Made by a program: the position numbers and the translations under genes. 6,464 nucleotides of DNA, from assembly GCA_016280525.1 (NCBI GenBank), contig JAEEGW010000303.1, forward strand, positions 1-6,464. Reading direction: 5' to 3'. This document shows, in pieces, positions 1-6,464 of the stretch; the stretch's first letter is position 1; each line of letters starts with the position of its first letter. Origin of the DNA: Clostridiales bacterium (lineage in GTDB: Bacteria > Bacillota > Clostridia > Oscillospirales > CAG-272). The notes under the pieces were generated by a model. The model saw nothing but the letters and a program-made list of their open reading frames with translations, ran no database searches and was not told the origin of the DNA.

Positions 1-2
1 AG

Positions 3-1151
3 AATTTCGGCGACGAAGGAAAAGGACTTGCGACGGACCTGATCTGCGGCAGGTATGACAAATGCGTCGTTATAAAGCACAACGGCGGAGCGCAGGCGGG
101 ACATACCGTTCATTATAACGGGCGGTCGTTCGTTTTTCACCAGTTCTCTTCCGGCTCTTTCCGCGGCGCGGACACGTTGTTTGCCGATACGTATTATCCC
201 GATCTATACAAGCTCTCAGACGAGGCGGAAGCGTTCTCCGCTCTTTCCGGTCACGTTCCGCGCATATTCTGCATGCCGGACACGCCCGCGGTATATTTCG
301 GCGACGTGCTGACGAACCGGTTGCTTGAAAACAGCAGAGGAGATCAGCGTCACGGCAGCTGCGGGATGGGCATAAACGAAGCCGATCTGCGCAGCAAAGC
401 CGGTTATCGTATAACGGTTTTTGATTTTCTGTTTAAAACCGAAAAAGAGCTTTTTGACCAGCTTAACGATATAAGAAAAAATTACACGCTGAAGCGGCTT
501 TGCGAGCTCGGCGTCGGCGCGGGCGAATACGAAGACCTGTTTTACTCGGATGAGCCGATATACGGCGCGGTGAGCGTTATGAAGCAAAACGCGCTGAAAT
601 ACGTAAAACCGGTATTCGATACGAAAAACTTTTTATCGGAATATTCCGGCATCGTTTTTGAAAACGGACAGGGGCTTTTGCTTGATTCGGAGTATAAAAA
701 ATACGCGCCTCACCTCACCGCTTCGCGCACAGGACTTTATAATCCCGCGAAATTCACGGAAAAATACGGTTTGAAGATAACGGGCGTAACGTACGTCAGC
801 AGGACTTACGTAACGAGGCACGGAAACGGCCCTTTGCCGTACGAATTCGACCGCGGCAAATACGGTCTGCCTGAGGATGAGACGAATCACACAAACGAAT
901 GGCAGGGTGAATTCAGATACGGCGCGCACTGCGATTTTATAACGCCCGTAAAAGAAGATCTTTCTTTGCTGTCTTATCCCGTAAACGCTTCTCTGCTCTT
1001 AACGCATATAAACGAGACGGACGGAAAGATCGTAACACCAAACGGACTTTGCAAAATTGACGATTATCTTAATACAATAGACGCGCGCTCCGTTTTTTCC
1101 GGCGTATACGCAAGCGGCGGAAAAGAAGCGGACAGCGTTATTCGATTTTAG
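3..1151 (+). CDS. Divergent adenylosuccinate synthetase (PurA)-family protein, 5' truncated
   Basis: The reading frame is open from the window edge, so the gene starts upstream and the TTG at 177 is an internal codon; 382 residues are visible. Family membership rests on ordered PurA landmarks: GDEGKG (residues 3-8, with the catalytic Asp at 4), GGAQAGHT (28-35, with the catalytic His at 34), HQFSSG (46-51, usually HLIPSG), GSCGMGI (118-124, usually GTTGRGI), FENGQGLLLD (219-228) and TRHGNGPLP (271-279). PurA makes adenylosuccinate from IMP, aspartate and GTP in the cytoplasm. By hand alignment with the E. coli enzyme, the aspartate loop TGRRRR reads QGEFRY (301-306), the guanine motif TKLD reads THIN (334-337), and only about 45 residues follow it instead of about 100. 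Classical PurA activity is therefore doubtful, and a paralogue with other substrates is more likely. The retained Asp argues against the PurZ type, which has Ser there. The family call is firm; the substrate is unknown. Confidence 0.82.
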   Translation, partial: NFGDEGKGLATDLICGRYDKCVVIKHNGGAQAGHTVHYNGRSFVFHQFSSGSFRGADTLFADTYYPDLYKLSDEAEAFSALSGHVPRIFCMPDTPAVYFGDVLTNRLLENSRGDQRHGSCGMGINEADLRSKAGYRITVFDFLFKTEKELFDQLNDIRKNYTLKRLCELGVGAGEYEDLFYSDEPIYGAVSVMKQNALKYVKPVFDTKNFLSEYSGIVFENGQGLLLDSEYKKYAPHLTASRTGLYNPAKFTEKYGLKITGVTYVSRTYVTRHGNGPLPYEFDRGKYGLPEDETNHTNEWQGEFRYGAHCDFITPVKEDLSLLSYPVNASLLLTHINETDGKIVTPNGLCKIDDYLNTIDARSVFSGVYASGGKEADSVIRF

Positions 1152-1171
1152 TTTATTATTACCTTAAACCC

Positions 1172-1176
1172 GGAGG
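1172..1176 (+). promoter_or_regulatory. Ribosome binding site of the GH71/99-like lipoprotein gene
   Basis: A perfect GGAGG lies five bases before the ATG at 1182. This fixes the start and gives a standard lipoprotein signal peptide directly after it. The whole gap to the PurA-like stop is 30 bases and contains no hairpin that would end transcription, so read-through from the upstream gene is possible. Confidence 0.85.
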
Positions 1177-1181
1177 AAAAA

Positions 1182-4100
1182 ATGAAAAAAAGAATACTTG
1201 CTCTGTTTTTGGCGGTACTGTTTGCCGCGTCCGTTCTTGCCGGCTGCGATAACGGCACGGTGACGGACAGCACGTCCGGCGAAAGCGGGACGTTCCCCGA
1301 GACCGCCGAAAGCGGGACGGAGCAGAACGTTGATACTTTTGACGAAAGCGCGGAAGTTGTGATACCGCCGTCCGACTCATACCGCGACGGCACCGATATC
1401 GCGCTTGCCGCATACGACCCGGAAGGCATCGCGGTTTACGAGACAAAGACCGTGGAATTCAAAAACAGGGATGAGAGCGCGGATGTGTACGGCTTCCACC
1501 GCGACGCGAGATCCGACGGCGCCACCGTTATACTTCCCGGCGGCGAGGTGGGCGGACTTTATCCGCTGCTTGCCGCGTCCGAGACGGAAAAGAACGTATA
1601 TAAATTCGATCTTACGAGCGCCGGACCGGAGACCGATTACGGCTGGTTTACTTTCTACTTCGGTTTAAGACTTGAAAACGCCGGTCAGGACTGCACGCAG
1701 CATTCCGGCGTATGGGTAGCGATGCGCAGCGGCCAGATTGGTATGAGAGCCGGACAGTGGCCGAATACCAATTATTTCAGCTGCGATTACGACTTCTCCG
1801 CCGGCGGCACGGTGATAATCGTTGACGACCCTGCCGCAAACGAGATAAAGATATACGGCGGCGACGAGAGCCACGAGCTTGCCACGGTAAAGATAGACGG
1901 GGCGAAAACGGCAATGTACGCTCCCGGCAAGGATAAACCGTCCATCACCGACACGACAGCAAGCACGATAATAAAAGGCGGCTACGCTCACATGTGGAAC
2001 CACATTTCCGCATCCGACGTAACGCTTAAAAACGTCTCAGCGACGCTTATTGAAAAAAGGCTTGAAAAAACGGATAAAGACGGCATAAAGCCGAATACTG
2101 CGGATATATTCTCCGACACGTGGGTAACGTCAGACGACGTGGGCAGGACGGTAACGTATTCCGGCACGGCGCCGAACGAAAGAAAAGTAGGTATATTCTA
2201 CTTCTTATGGCACGAGGACAATAACAACAAAAACGCACTGTATGATCATACGGCGGCGTACGAGAGCGGCGGCAGAAAAGAGCTTGAAAAAGTTATAAAG
2301 CAGGGCAACGAGGGTTACGCGCATTACTGGGGCGAGCCTTATTTCGGCTATTACTGCTCAAACGACGAATGGGTCATACGCAAGCATGGCGCGATGCTCG
2401 CCGAGGCCGGCATAGACTTCGTTTATTTCGACACGACGAACGGGCCGCTTTACAAGAGAAATTACGAAGCGGTCATGAAGGTCTGGGCGCAGATGCGGCA
2501 GGAAGGCCTTAAAACCCCGGACGTTTGCTTTATATTAAAGAACGACAACGCGACGGAATTAGGCAGCCTCTGGCGCGACTTATACAGCTGCGGACTGTAC
2601 GAAGACCTGTGGTTCAGATGGCTGGGCAAGCCCGTTATAATGTTCACGGGCAGAGGATACAAGCTGACCGACGAACAGAAGGATTTCTTCACCGTCCGCA
2701 TCTCCTGGGCGACGGAATCCGGAGACTGGTATACGGACGAGGGCGGCATAGGCTGCTGGCCGTGGGCTTCCATGTATAAGCAGAAACCCGGTATAAGAAA
2801 AGACGGGAATACGCGCGTTATTGAACAAATGGCGGTAATGTGCGGCTTCTGGGCAAACGGAAGCTTCGGCACCAACGCCGGCAGAAGCTACACGAAAGCG
2901 ACGGGCGAGCCGAAAGACAAATCCGAAGGCGCGTGGGACTACGGCTTCGGGCTTTATCCGCAGACGAGCGGTCTCGGACTTGCGTATCAGGAATGCTTTG
3001 ATTTTGCTATACAGAAAAAACCGGAGATCATTATGATAACCGGCTGGAACGAATGGTGGGCAGGCCGCTGGAACGTCCTCGGTCAGATGCTGGCGCTTGA
3101 ATACACGTCAAACGATTCAAACAAATCCATGTACGTGGACAATTTCAATCCCGAATTTTCCCGCGACATAGAGCCGATGAAAGGCGGATTCGGCGACAAC
3201 TACTACTATCAGACGGTCATTAACGTTAGAAAATATAAAGGCAGCAGGCAGCAGGAAGCCGCATTCGGTCAGGCAAGTATAGATATAAACGGAGACGATA
3301 CGCAGTGGTTCACCGTAGGTCCGGAATACCGCGACGTTCGCGGTGACACGGCAAGGCGCGACCACGTTTCCTACGCAGGCGGTTTAAGATATACGAACGA
3401 TACGGGAAGAAACGACATTCTTGTATCTAAAGTATCGGCGGATAGTGAATATCTGTACTTCTTTGTTGAGTGCGCGGGTAATATTACCGCAAGAGAGGGC
3501 GACAACTGGATGAACCTCTTTATCAAGTCCGACGGTAACGACGAAAGCGGCTGGCACGGATTTGATTACGTGATAAACCGCAGCGGCTCCGACGGCAAAG
3601 CGAGCGTTGAGCGCTTCAAGGACGGCTGGAATTTTGAGTCAGTAGGCGAAGCGGAATACGTGCAAAGCGGAAAAACGTTAAAGATAAAAGTCAAAAAAGA
3701 CCTTATAGGTTATAACGGCAATAGCTTTGACTTCAAATGGGCGGACAATTCCGTATCCGACGGCGATATAATGGGCTTCTTGGACAAAGGCGACACCGCG
3801 CCGGACGGCCGTTTCTGTTACCGCTATACGACGGAAAAAGCGGAGGAGACCGTGCCCGAGTGTCTGAGCCCGGATATGGCTGTCTTCAAGACAAACGGAT
3901 ATAACGCTTATATAAGAGGCACAGAGATAAGGCTCGGCGAGAGCACGAAGACGACGCTGTTGGCGTCCGGTCACGATTTCTATTTACCGAAGGCGATCCT
4001 TACCGGCGTTCTCGGAATCTCCTGCGACGGCGAGACCGAATACGACCACTACGGCGTAAGCTACGTCAAGGCGAACGGACCGGTTGAAAAAAGCGGCAAG

Positions 4101-4196
4101 GCGGTGACGCTGACGACCGACGGTCTTTTAGTCATATCAAACGAAAAAATAACGGATGAAGCGGTGCTTGACACGCTTTACAGATCGCTTCACTGA
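1182..4196 (+). CDS. Multidomain lipoprotein with GH71/GH99-like (WbsX-like) glycosidase region
   Basis: This is a complete 1004-residue protein. It has a lipoprotein signal with lipobox VLAGC (lipidated Cys22), so it is probably anchored to the outer face of the membrane by an acidic Ser/Thr/Gly linker (about 23-65). Residues about 75-290 look like a concanavalin-like beta-sandwich (GVWVAMRSGQIGMRAG, then IKIYGG and VKIDG strands). Residues about 335-690 resemble the GH71/GH99-like TIM barrel also seen in WbsX-type proteins: VGIFYFLWH, HYWGEPYFGYY, DEWVIRKH, AGIDFVYFDTTNG (Asp417), and GWNEWWAG with Glu624 as the best acid candidate. Residues about 694-885 resemble a CBM9-like sugar-binding sandwich (SIDINGDDTQW, DNWMNLFIKSDG). 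Residues about 896-988 resemble a copper-amine-oxidase N-terminal (stalk) domain (TNGYNAYIRG, FYLPKAILTGVLG). Known GH99 enzymes cut alpha-mannans and GH71 enzymes cut alpha-1,3-glucan, but this subgroup has no activity I can assign. The fold call is fairly sure; the substrate is unknown. Confidence 0.8.
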   Translation: MKKRILALFLAVLFAASVLAGCDNGTVTDSTSGESGTFPETAESGTEQNVDTFDESAEVVIPPSDSYRDGTDIALAAYDPEGIAVYETKTVEFKNRDESADVYGFHRDARSDGATVILPGGEVGGLYPLLAASETEKNVYKFDLTSAGPETDYGWFTFYFGLRLENAGQDCTQHSGVWVAMRSGQIGMRAGQWPNTNYFSCDYDFSAGGTVIIVDDPAANEIKIYGGDESHELATVKIDGAKTAMYAPGKDKPSITDTTASTIIKGGYAHMWNHISASDVTLKNVSATLIEKRLEKTDKDGIKPNTADIFSDTWVTSDDVGRTVTYSGTAPNERKVGIFYFLWHEDNNNKNALYDHTAAYESGGRKELEKVIKQGNEGYAHYWGEPYFGYYCSNDEWVIRKHGAMLAEAGIDFVYFDTTNGPLYKRNYEAVMKVWAQMRQEGLKTPDVCFILKNDNATELGSLWRDLYSCGLYEDLWFRWLGKPVIMFTGRGYKLTDEQKDFFTVRISWATESGDWYTDEGGIGCWPWASMYKQKPGIRKDGNTRVIEQMAVMCGFWANGSFGTNAGRSYTKATGEPKDKSEGAWDYGFGLYPQTSGLGLAYQECFDFAIQKKPEIIMITGWNEWWAGRWNVLGQMLALEYTSNDSNKSMYVDNFNPEFSRDIEPMKGGFGDNYYYQTVINVRKYKGSRQQEAAFGQASIDINGDDTQWFTVGPEYRDVRGDTARRDHVSYAGGLRYTNDTGRNDILVSKVSADSEYLYFFVECAGNITAREGDNWMNLFIKSDGNDESGWHGFDYVINRSGSDGKASVERFKDGWNFESVGEAEYVQSGKTLKIKVKKDLIGYNGNSFDFKWADNSVSDGDIMGFLDKGDTAPDGRFCYRYTTEKAEETVPECLSPDMAVFKTNGYNAYIRGTEIRLGESTKTTLLASGHDFYLPKAILTGVLGISCDGETEYDHYGVSYVKANGPVEKSGKAVTLTTDGLLVISNEKITDEAVLDTLYRSLH

Positions 4197-4205
4197 TATT
4201 ATAAA
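4177..4205 (+). promoter_or_regulatory. Candidate sigmaA promoter for the S41 protease gene
   Basis: TTTACA (4177-4182, 5 of 6 to the -35 consensus) is followed by exactly 17 bases and then TATAAA (4200-4205, 5 of 6 to the -10 consensus). The -35 box lies inside the last codons of the lipoprotein gene, and the -10 box is just past its stop. Transcription would begin near 4212 and give a leader of about 42 bases before the ATG at 4254. This was found by eye only; AT-rich gaps produce such matches by chance. Confidence 0.45.
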
Positions 4206-4242
4206 GTAATTATGCGGGTAATACCGTAAAATAAAAAAGGAA

Positions 4243-4249
4243 AGAGGAG
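4243..4249 (+). promoter_or_regulatory. Ribosome binding site of the S41 protease gene
   Basis: The purine-rich AGAGGAG ends four bases before the ATG at 4254. The start is supported by the signal peptide that begins immediately after it. The 57-base gap between the genes holds this site and the candidate -10 box and no stable hairpin. Confidence 0.8.
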
Positions 4250-4253
4250 AAAA

Positions 4254-6464
4254 ATGAAAAAACTCATCAAAACCATCAGCATTATCGTAGTCATCGCGAT
4301 GCTCTCCGGAACTCTCGGAGCAATAAGCATCAACGCGGAAGACGCGGTATACACACCGGCCGACGTGACGGCGTATTTATACAGCGCCGAGTCCGAGAAA
4401 ACGATCACGTGTCTGTTCAGAGACGATCTGCCGGATGTTCCTTACATGGATCCGATAGATTATCTTAACGTGATCTACACCGATCTGTTCACGGAACAGT
4501 TAAACGACGACGGCACGTATACGATCACAAACGCGTACGAAGAGACGATGGTGATCGACCCCGCGGCGGACACGATATATTTAGCAAACTATGACGCGTT
4601 CACCGACTGCTATACCAACAGCGAAGGCAGCTCCGTATCGATCGATTATATCTCGTTCAAAGAAGGCTTCTATTCTGTAGAACCTTCCGCCGTAACGCTT
4701 GATCTTTCGGCGTACAACATAGACATAGCCGAAGCGGACGGCAAAGTATATCTGCCGCTCGTAGTCCTCGGCGCCATGTTCTCGTTAACTTACAATAATG
4801 CGTTTTATTATAACGGCAACATCCTGTTCGTGCACTCGATGGATCCGGAAGGCTATCAGTACATGATAGACGAGTCCTACCGTTATGAAGAACTGACCCG
4901 CTCCGAAGCAATGGCACAGTTCAACTACGACTCGCTTTGCTTCTTTATGGATAAATTCTACGGCCAGCCTTCAAACGCGCTTTTAGGACCGGGCATTGCG
5001 GAAGTAGGCATGAATCAGGCGCTTGACGAGCTGGACGAATATACGCCGTTTGTCAAAGAGCTTCTGCTTTCAACGGATATGGTCGAATACTTCCACGGCC
5101 TTATGATGCTCGGCTACTACCTGCATGACGGCGGTCACACCGTTACGTACTATCCGCCGCTCTTAGGCGTTAACAACTACGGCGACGCACCGCTTGCGAG
5201 TGCCTGGATCGACAGTTTCTGGAGCGATGAAGACGAAATAGGACTTATGTCCTACTACTATTATCTGCTTCAGATGGATATGTACGATATAGACTTCACC
5301 CTTCCCGAAGTACGCGCGATGGAATATGAAAAATATGAAGAAGAGATCGTTGCAGAATGGGAATCCGGCGCGTATCTTATAATCCACGGCGACCTTGCGG
5401 TATTCGTATTTGACAGCTTTGAAGCTGATACGCCGTATGAATTCAAAGAAGCGCTTGACATGGCAAAAGAAAGCGGCGTTGTAAACTTCCTGATCGACGA
5501 TTCCTGCAACGGCGGCGGCTACGTAGCGGCATTCCAGTATATATGCACGCTTATTACGAACGCAAAATACAGATCAAACGAGTTCTCTGTCGCTAACCTT
5601 AACCCGCTTACCGGCTCCGTTGCCGAATCGGTCTGTTACTTAGACCTCAACCTTGACGGCGAATTCAACGAAGAAGACTGCGACGTTTACTATGACTTCA
5701 ACTTTGCAATACTCACTTCTCCGTGCGCCTTCTCCTGCGGCAACGAGCTTCCCTGCAACGCAAAACAGCGCGGCATACTGATCTTGGGCGAACACAGCGG
5801 CGGCGGCTCCTGCTACGTTACCGAGCGTTATCTTGCCGACGGCTTCTATGTTCCGATATCCGATATAGCAAAATCCGTTCTGCCCGACGGCTCAGACGTT
5901 GACCTCGGCGCTCCCGTGGATTACGATCTGACGGCGATCAACGAAGAAGACGGTTCCGTTGATTACACCGGACTCTACGATCTTGATCATCTGAGCGAGC
6001 TCATGTCCGGATTCTACAAAACCGTAACGTTTGTCGACCATGACGGAACAATAATCACTACTGCAAAATACCGCGAAGGTGATGAGATAATCGTTCCTGC
6101 CGACCCGACCCGCGAAAAAGGCGATAAATTCGAATACATATTCAACGGCTGGGACAGTGAAATTGCACCCACCTGCACCGGCGACGCCGTATATACCGCG
6201 GTATATACTGAAGAACAGTGGTTCTTCCCCGGCGACGTCAACAACGACAAGTCAACGGACAACAAAGACGTTGTAACGCTCTTCAGGTATCATTCCGGCG
6301 AAAACGTTGAAGTCAACGTACCCGCGCTTGATACGAACGGCGACGGCGAATTAGACAACAAAGACGTTGTAACGCTCTTCAGATTCGTATCCGAAGACAA
6401 AAACGCGAAACTCTCCGAAAAACCGTACGTTCCGGCAGATGAGCCCGCGCCCATAGAGGAACCC
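4254..6464 (+). CDS. Secreted S41-family peptidase with InlB B-repeat and dockerin, 3' truncated
   Basis: 737 codons are open to the window edge with no stop. Residues 1-28 form a signal peptide (MKKLIK, a hydrophobic core, then SINAED), so the protein is exported. Residues about 144-195 contain a small stalk-like domain (VYLPLVVLGAMFSLTY). The S41 (tail-specific/tricorn-like) protease region spans about 220-585: LHDGGHT with candidate catalytic His295, IDDSCNGGGYV (414-424) in place of the usual DLRNNGGG, TSPCAFSCGNEL with candidate nucleophile Ser494, and GEHSGGGSC. The Lys expected about 25 residues after the Ser in CtpA-type enzymes is not seen, so a Ser/His (tricorn-like) mechanism fits better. 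Residues about 588-652 match an InlB/Listeria-Bacteroides B-repeat (KTVTFVDHDG, FNGWDSEI, YTAVYTEE). A dockerin follows (about 657-713), then a Pro/Glu-rich tail (720-737) of unknown extent. Its target and cohesin partner are not in the window. Confidence 0.85.
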   Translation, partial: MKKLIKTISIIVVIAMLSGTLGAISINAEDAVYTPADVTAYLYSAESEKTITCLFRDDLPDVPYMDPIDYLNVIYTDLFTEQLNDDGTYTITNAYEETMVIDPAADTIYLANYDAFTDCYTNSEGSSVSIDYISFKEGFYSVEPSAVTLDLSAYNIDIAEADGKVYLPLVVLGAMFSLTYNNAFYYNGNILFVHSMDPEGYQYMIDESYRYEELTRSEAMAQFNYDSLCFFMDKFYGQPSNALLGPGIAEVGMNQALDELDEYTPFVKELLLSTDMVEYFHGLMMLGYYLHDGGHTVTYYPPLLGVNNYGDAPLASAWIDSFWSDEDEIGLMSYYYYLLQMDMYDIDFTLPEVRAMEYEKYEEEIVAEWESGAYLIIHGDLAVFVFDSFEADTPYEFKEALDMAKESGVVNFLIDDSCNGGGYVAAFQYICTLITNAKYRSNEFSVANLNPLTGSVAESVCYLDLNLDGEFNEEDCDVYYDFNFAILTSPCAFSCGNELPCNAKQRGILILGEHSGGGSCYVTERYLADGFYVPISDIAKSVLPDGSDVDLGAPVDYDLTAINEEDGSVDYTGLYDLDHLSELMSGFYKTVTFVDHDGTIITTAKYREGDEIIVPADPTREKGDKFEYIFNGWDSEIAPTCTGDAVYTAVYTEEQWFFPGDVNNDKSTDNKDVVTLFRYHSGENVEVNVPALDTNGDGELDNKDVVTLFRFVSEDKNAKLSEKPYVPADEPAPIEEP
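6189..6208 (+). repeat. Perfect 20-bp palindrome inside the B-repeat coding region
   Basis: GTATATACCGCGGTATATAC equals its own reverse complement. It encodes VYTAVYT in the last strand of the InlB B-repeat domain, so it may be a by-product of a repeated Val-Tyr-Thr peptide. It lies deep in a coding frame, and no regulatory role is supported. Confidence 0.6.
6258..6286 (+). repeat. 29-bp direct repeat, copy 1 (dockerin half 1)
   Basis: This encodes DNKDVVTLF plus two bases of the next Arg codon and is identical base for base to positions 6354-6382. The copies start 96 bases (32 codons) apart, in the same frame. Confidence 0.9.
6354..6382 (+). repeat. 29-bp direct repeat, copy 2 (dockerin half 2)
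   Basis: This is the second identical copy of the repeat at 6258-6286. Outside the 29 bases the two dockerin halves diverge (for example VNNDKST against TNGDGEL), so identity is limited to the loop end and the helix start. Confidence 0.9.

Larger units (their letters stand above)
6222..6392 (+). other. Type I dockerin-coding segment
   Basis: The segment encodes two EF-hand-like calcium loops, each followed by a helix: DVNNDKSTDNKD and DTNGDGELDNKD, both continuing as VVTLFR. Positions 1, 3, 5, 9 and 12 of each loop are Asp or Asn, so both should bind calcium. The usual recognition positions 10 and 11 are Asn-Lys in both copies. Dockerins bind cohesin domains of scaffoldins or surface proteins; no cohesin is encoded here. 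Confidence 0.88.

Noticed and set aside
177..179. TTG as start codon of the PurA-like gene
   Set aside because: The frame is open and clearly PurA-like upstream of it, including both catalytic motifs, so the true start is before the window.
3..1151. PurZ-type (2-aminoadenylosuccinate) synthetase, as in Z-genome phages
   Set aside because: PurZ replaces the catalytic Asp with Ser; here GDEGKG keeps Asp, and there are no phage genes nearby.
1131..1159. Possible promoter for the lipoprotein gene (TATTAT at 1154-1159)
   Set aside because: No -35-like sequence lies at a usable distance; the only weak match (CGGACA) is 19 bases away.
1280..1319. 13-bp direct repeat (1280-1292 and 1307-1319) in the lipoprotein linker
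   Set aside because: It encodes repeated ESGT in a low-complexity linker, where short repeats are expected; not a mobile or regulatory signal.
2462..2875. Minus-strand 137-codon open frame
   Set aside because: It lies antisense to the conserved GH-like barrel, has no ribosome site or recognisable motif, and is best explained as a shadow of the real gene.
4211..4230. Possible hairpin terminator after the lipoprotein gene
   Set aside because: The inverted match (CGG...CCG around GTAATA) is only three pairs long and has no following T-run.

Overview
The window looks like a piece of a mid-GC Bacillota (Clostridia-type, probably uncultured gut or rumen) chromosome. The evidence is strong purine-rich Shine-Dalgarno sites (GGAGG, GAGGAG), a lipobox lipoprotein signal, frequent ATA and AGA codons, a type I dockerin, an InlB-type B-repeat and a clostridial-style S41 protease (FSCGN, SGGGSC). 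The assignment below phylum or class level is inference.

All three genes are on the + strand and fill almost the whole window, with gaps of only 30 and 57 bases. Positions 3-1151 hold the 3' part of a divergent adenylosuccinate-synthetase (PurA) family gene whose first ten or so codons lie upstream. Positions 1182-4196 hold a complete 1004-residue lipoprotein with four parts in order: a concanavalin-like N-terminal region, a GH71/GH99-like (WbsX-like) catalytic region, a CBM9-like beta-sandwich and a C-terminal stalk-like domain. Positions 4254-6464 hold the first 737 codons of a secreted S41-family protease that carries an InlB B-repeat and a dockerin, and it runs off the window end.

Genes 2 and 3 are both built for the cell surface or secretion and both carry a small domain resembling the copper-amine-oxidase N-terminal (stalk) fold. 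They may form a surface glycan/protein-processing pair. The dockerin suggests that the protease docks onto a cohesin-bearing scaffold. A good sigmaA-type promoter candidate lies at the end of the glycosidase gene and could transcribe the protease gene separately. The PurA-like gene looks metabolically unrelated to the other two.

The point most worth following is the PurA-like protein. It keeps the catalytic Asp and His, but it appears to have lost the aspartate-binding arginine loop, the guanine-reading TKLD motif (here THIN) and about half of the C-terminal region. It may therefore use different substrates from classical PurA. I see no RNA genes, CRISPR arrays, insertion sequences or clear terminators. 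No convincing new multi-gene system is visible; the notable features are in the individual proteins.
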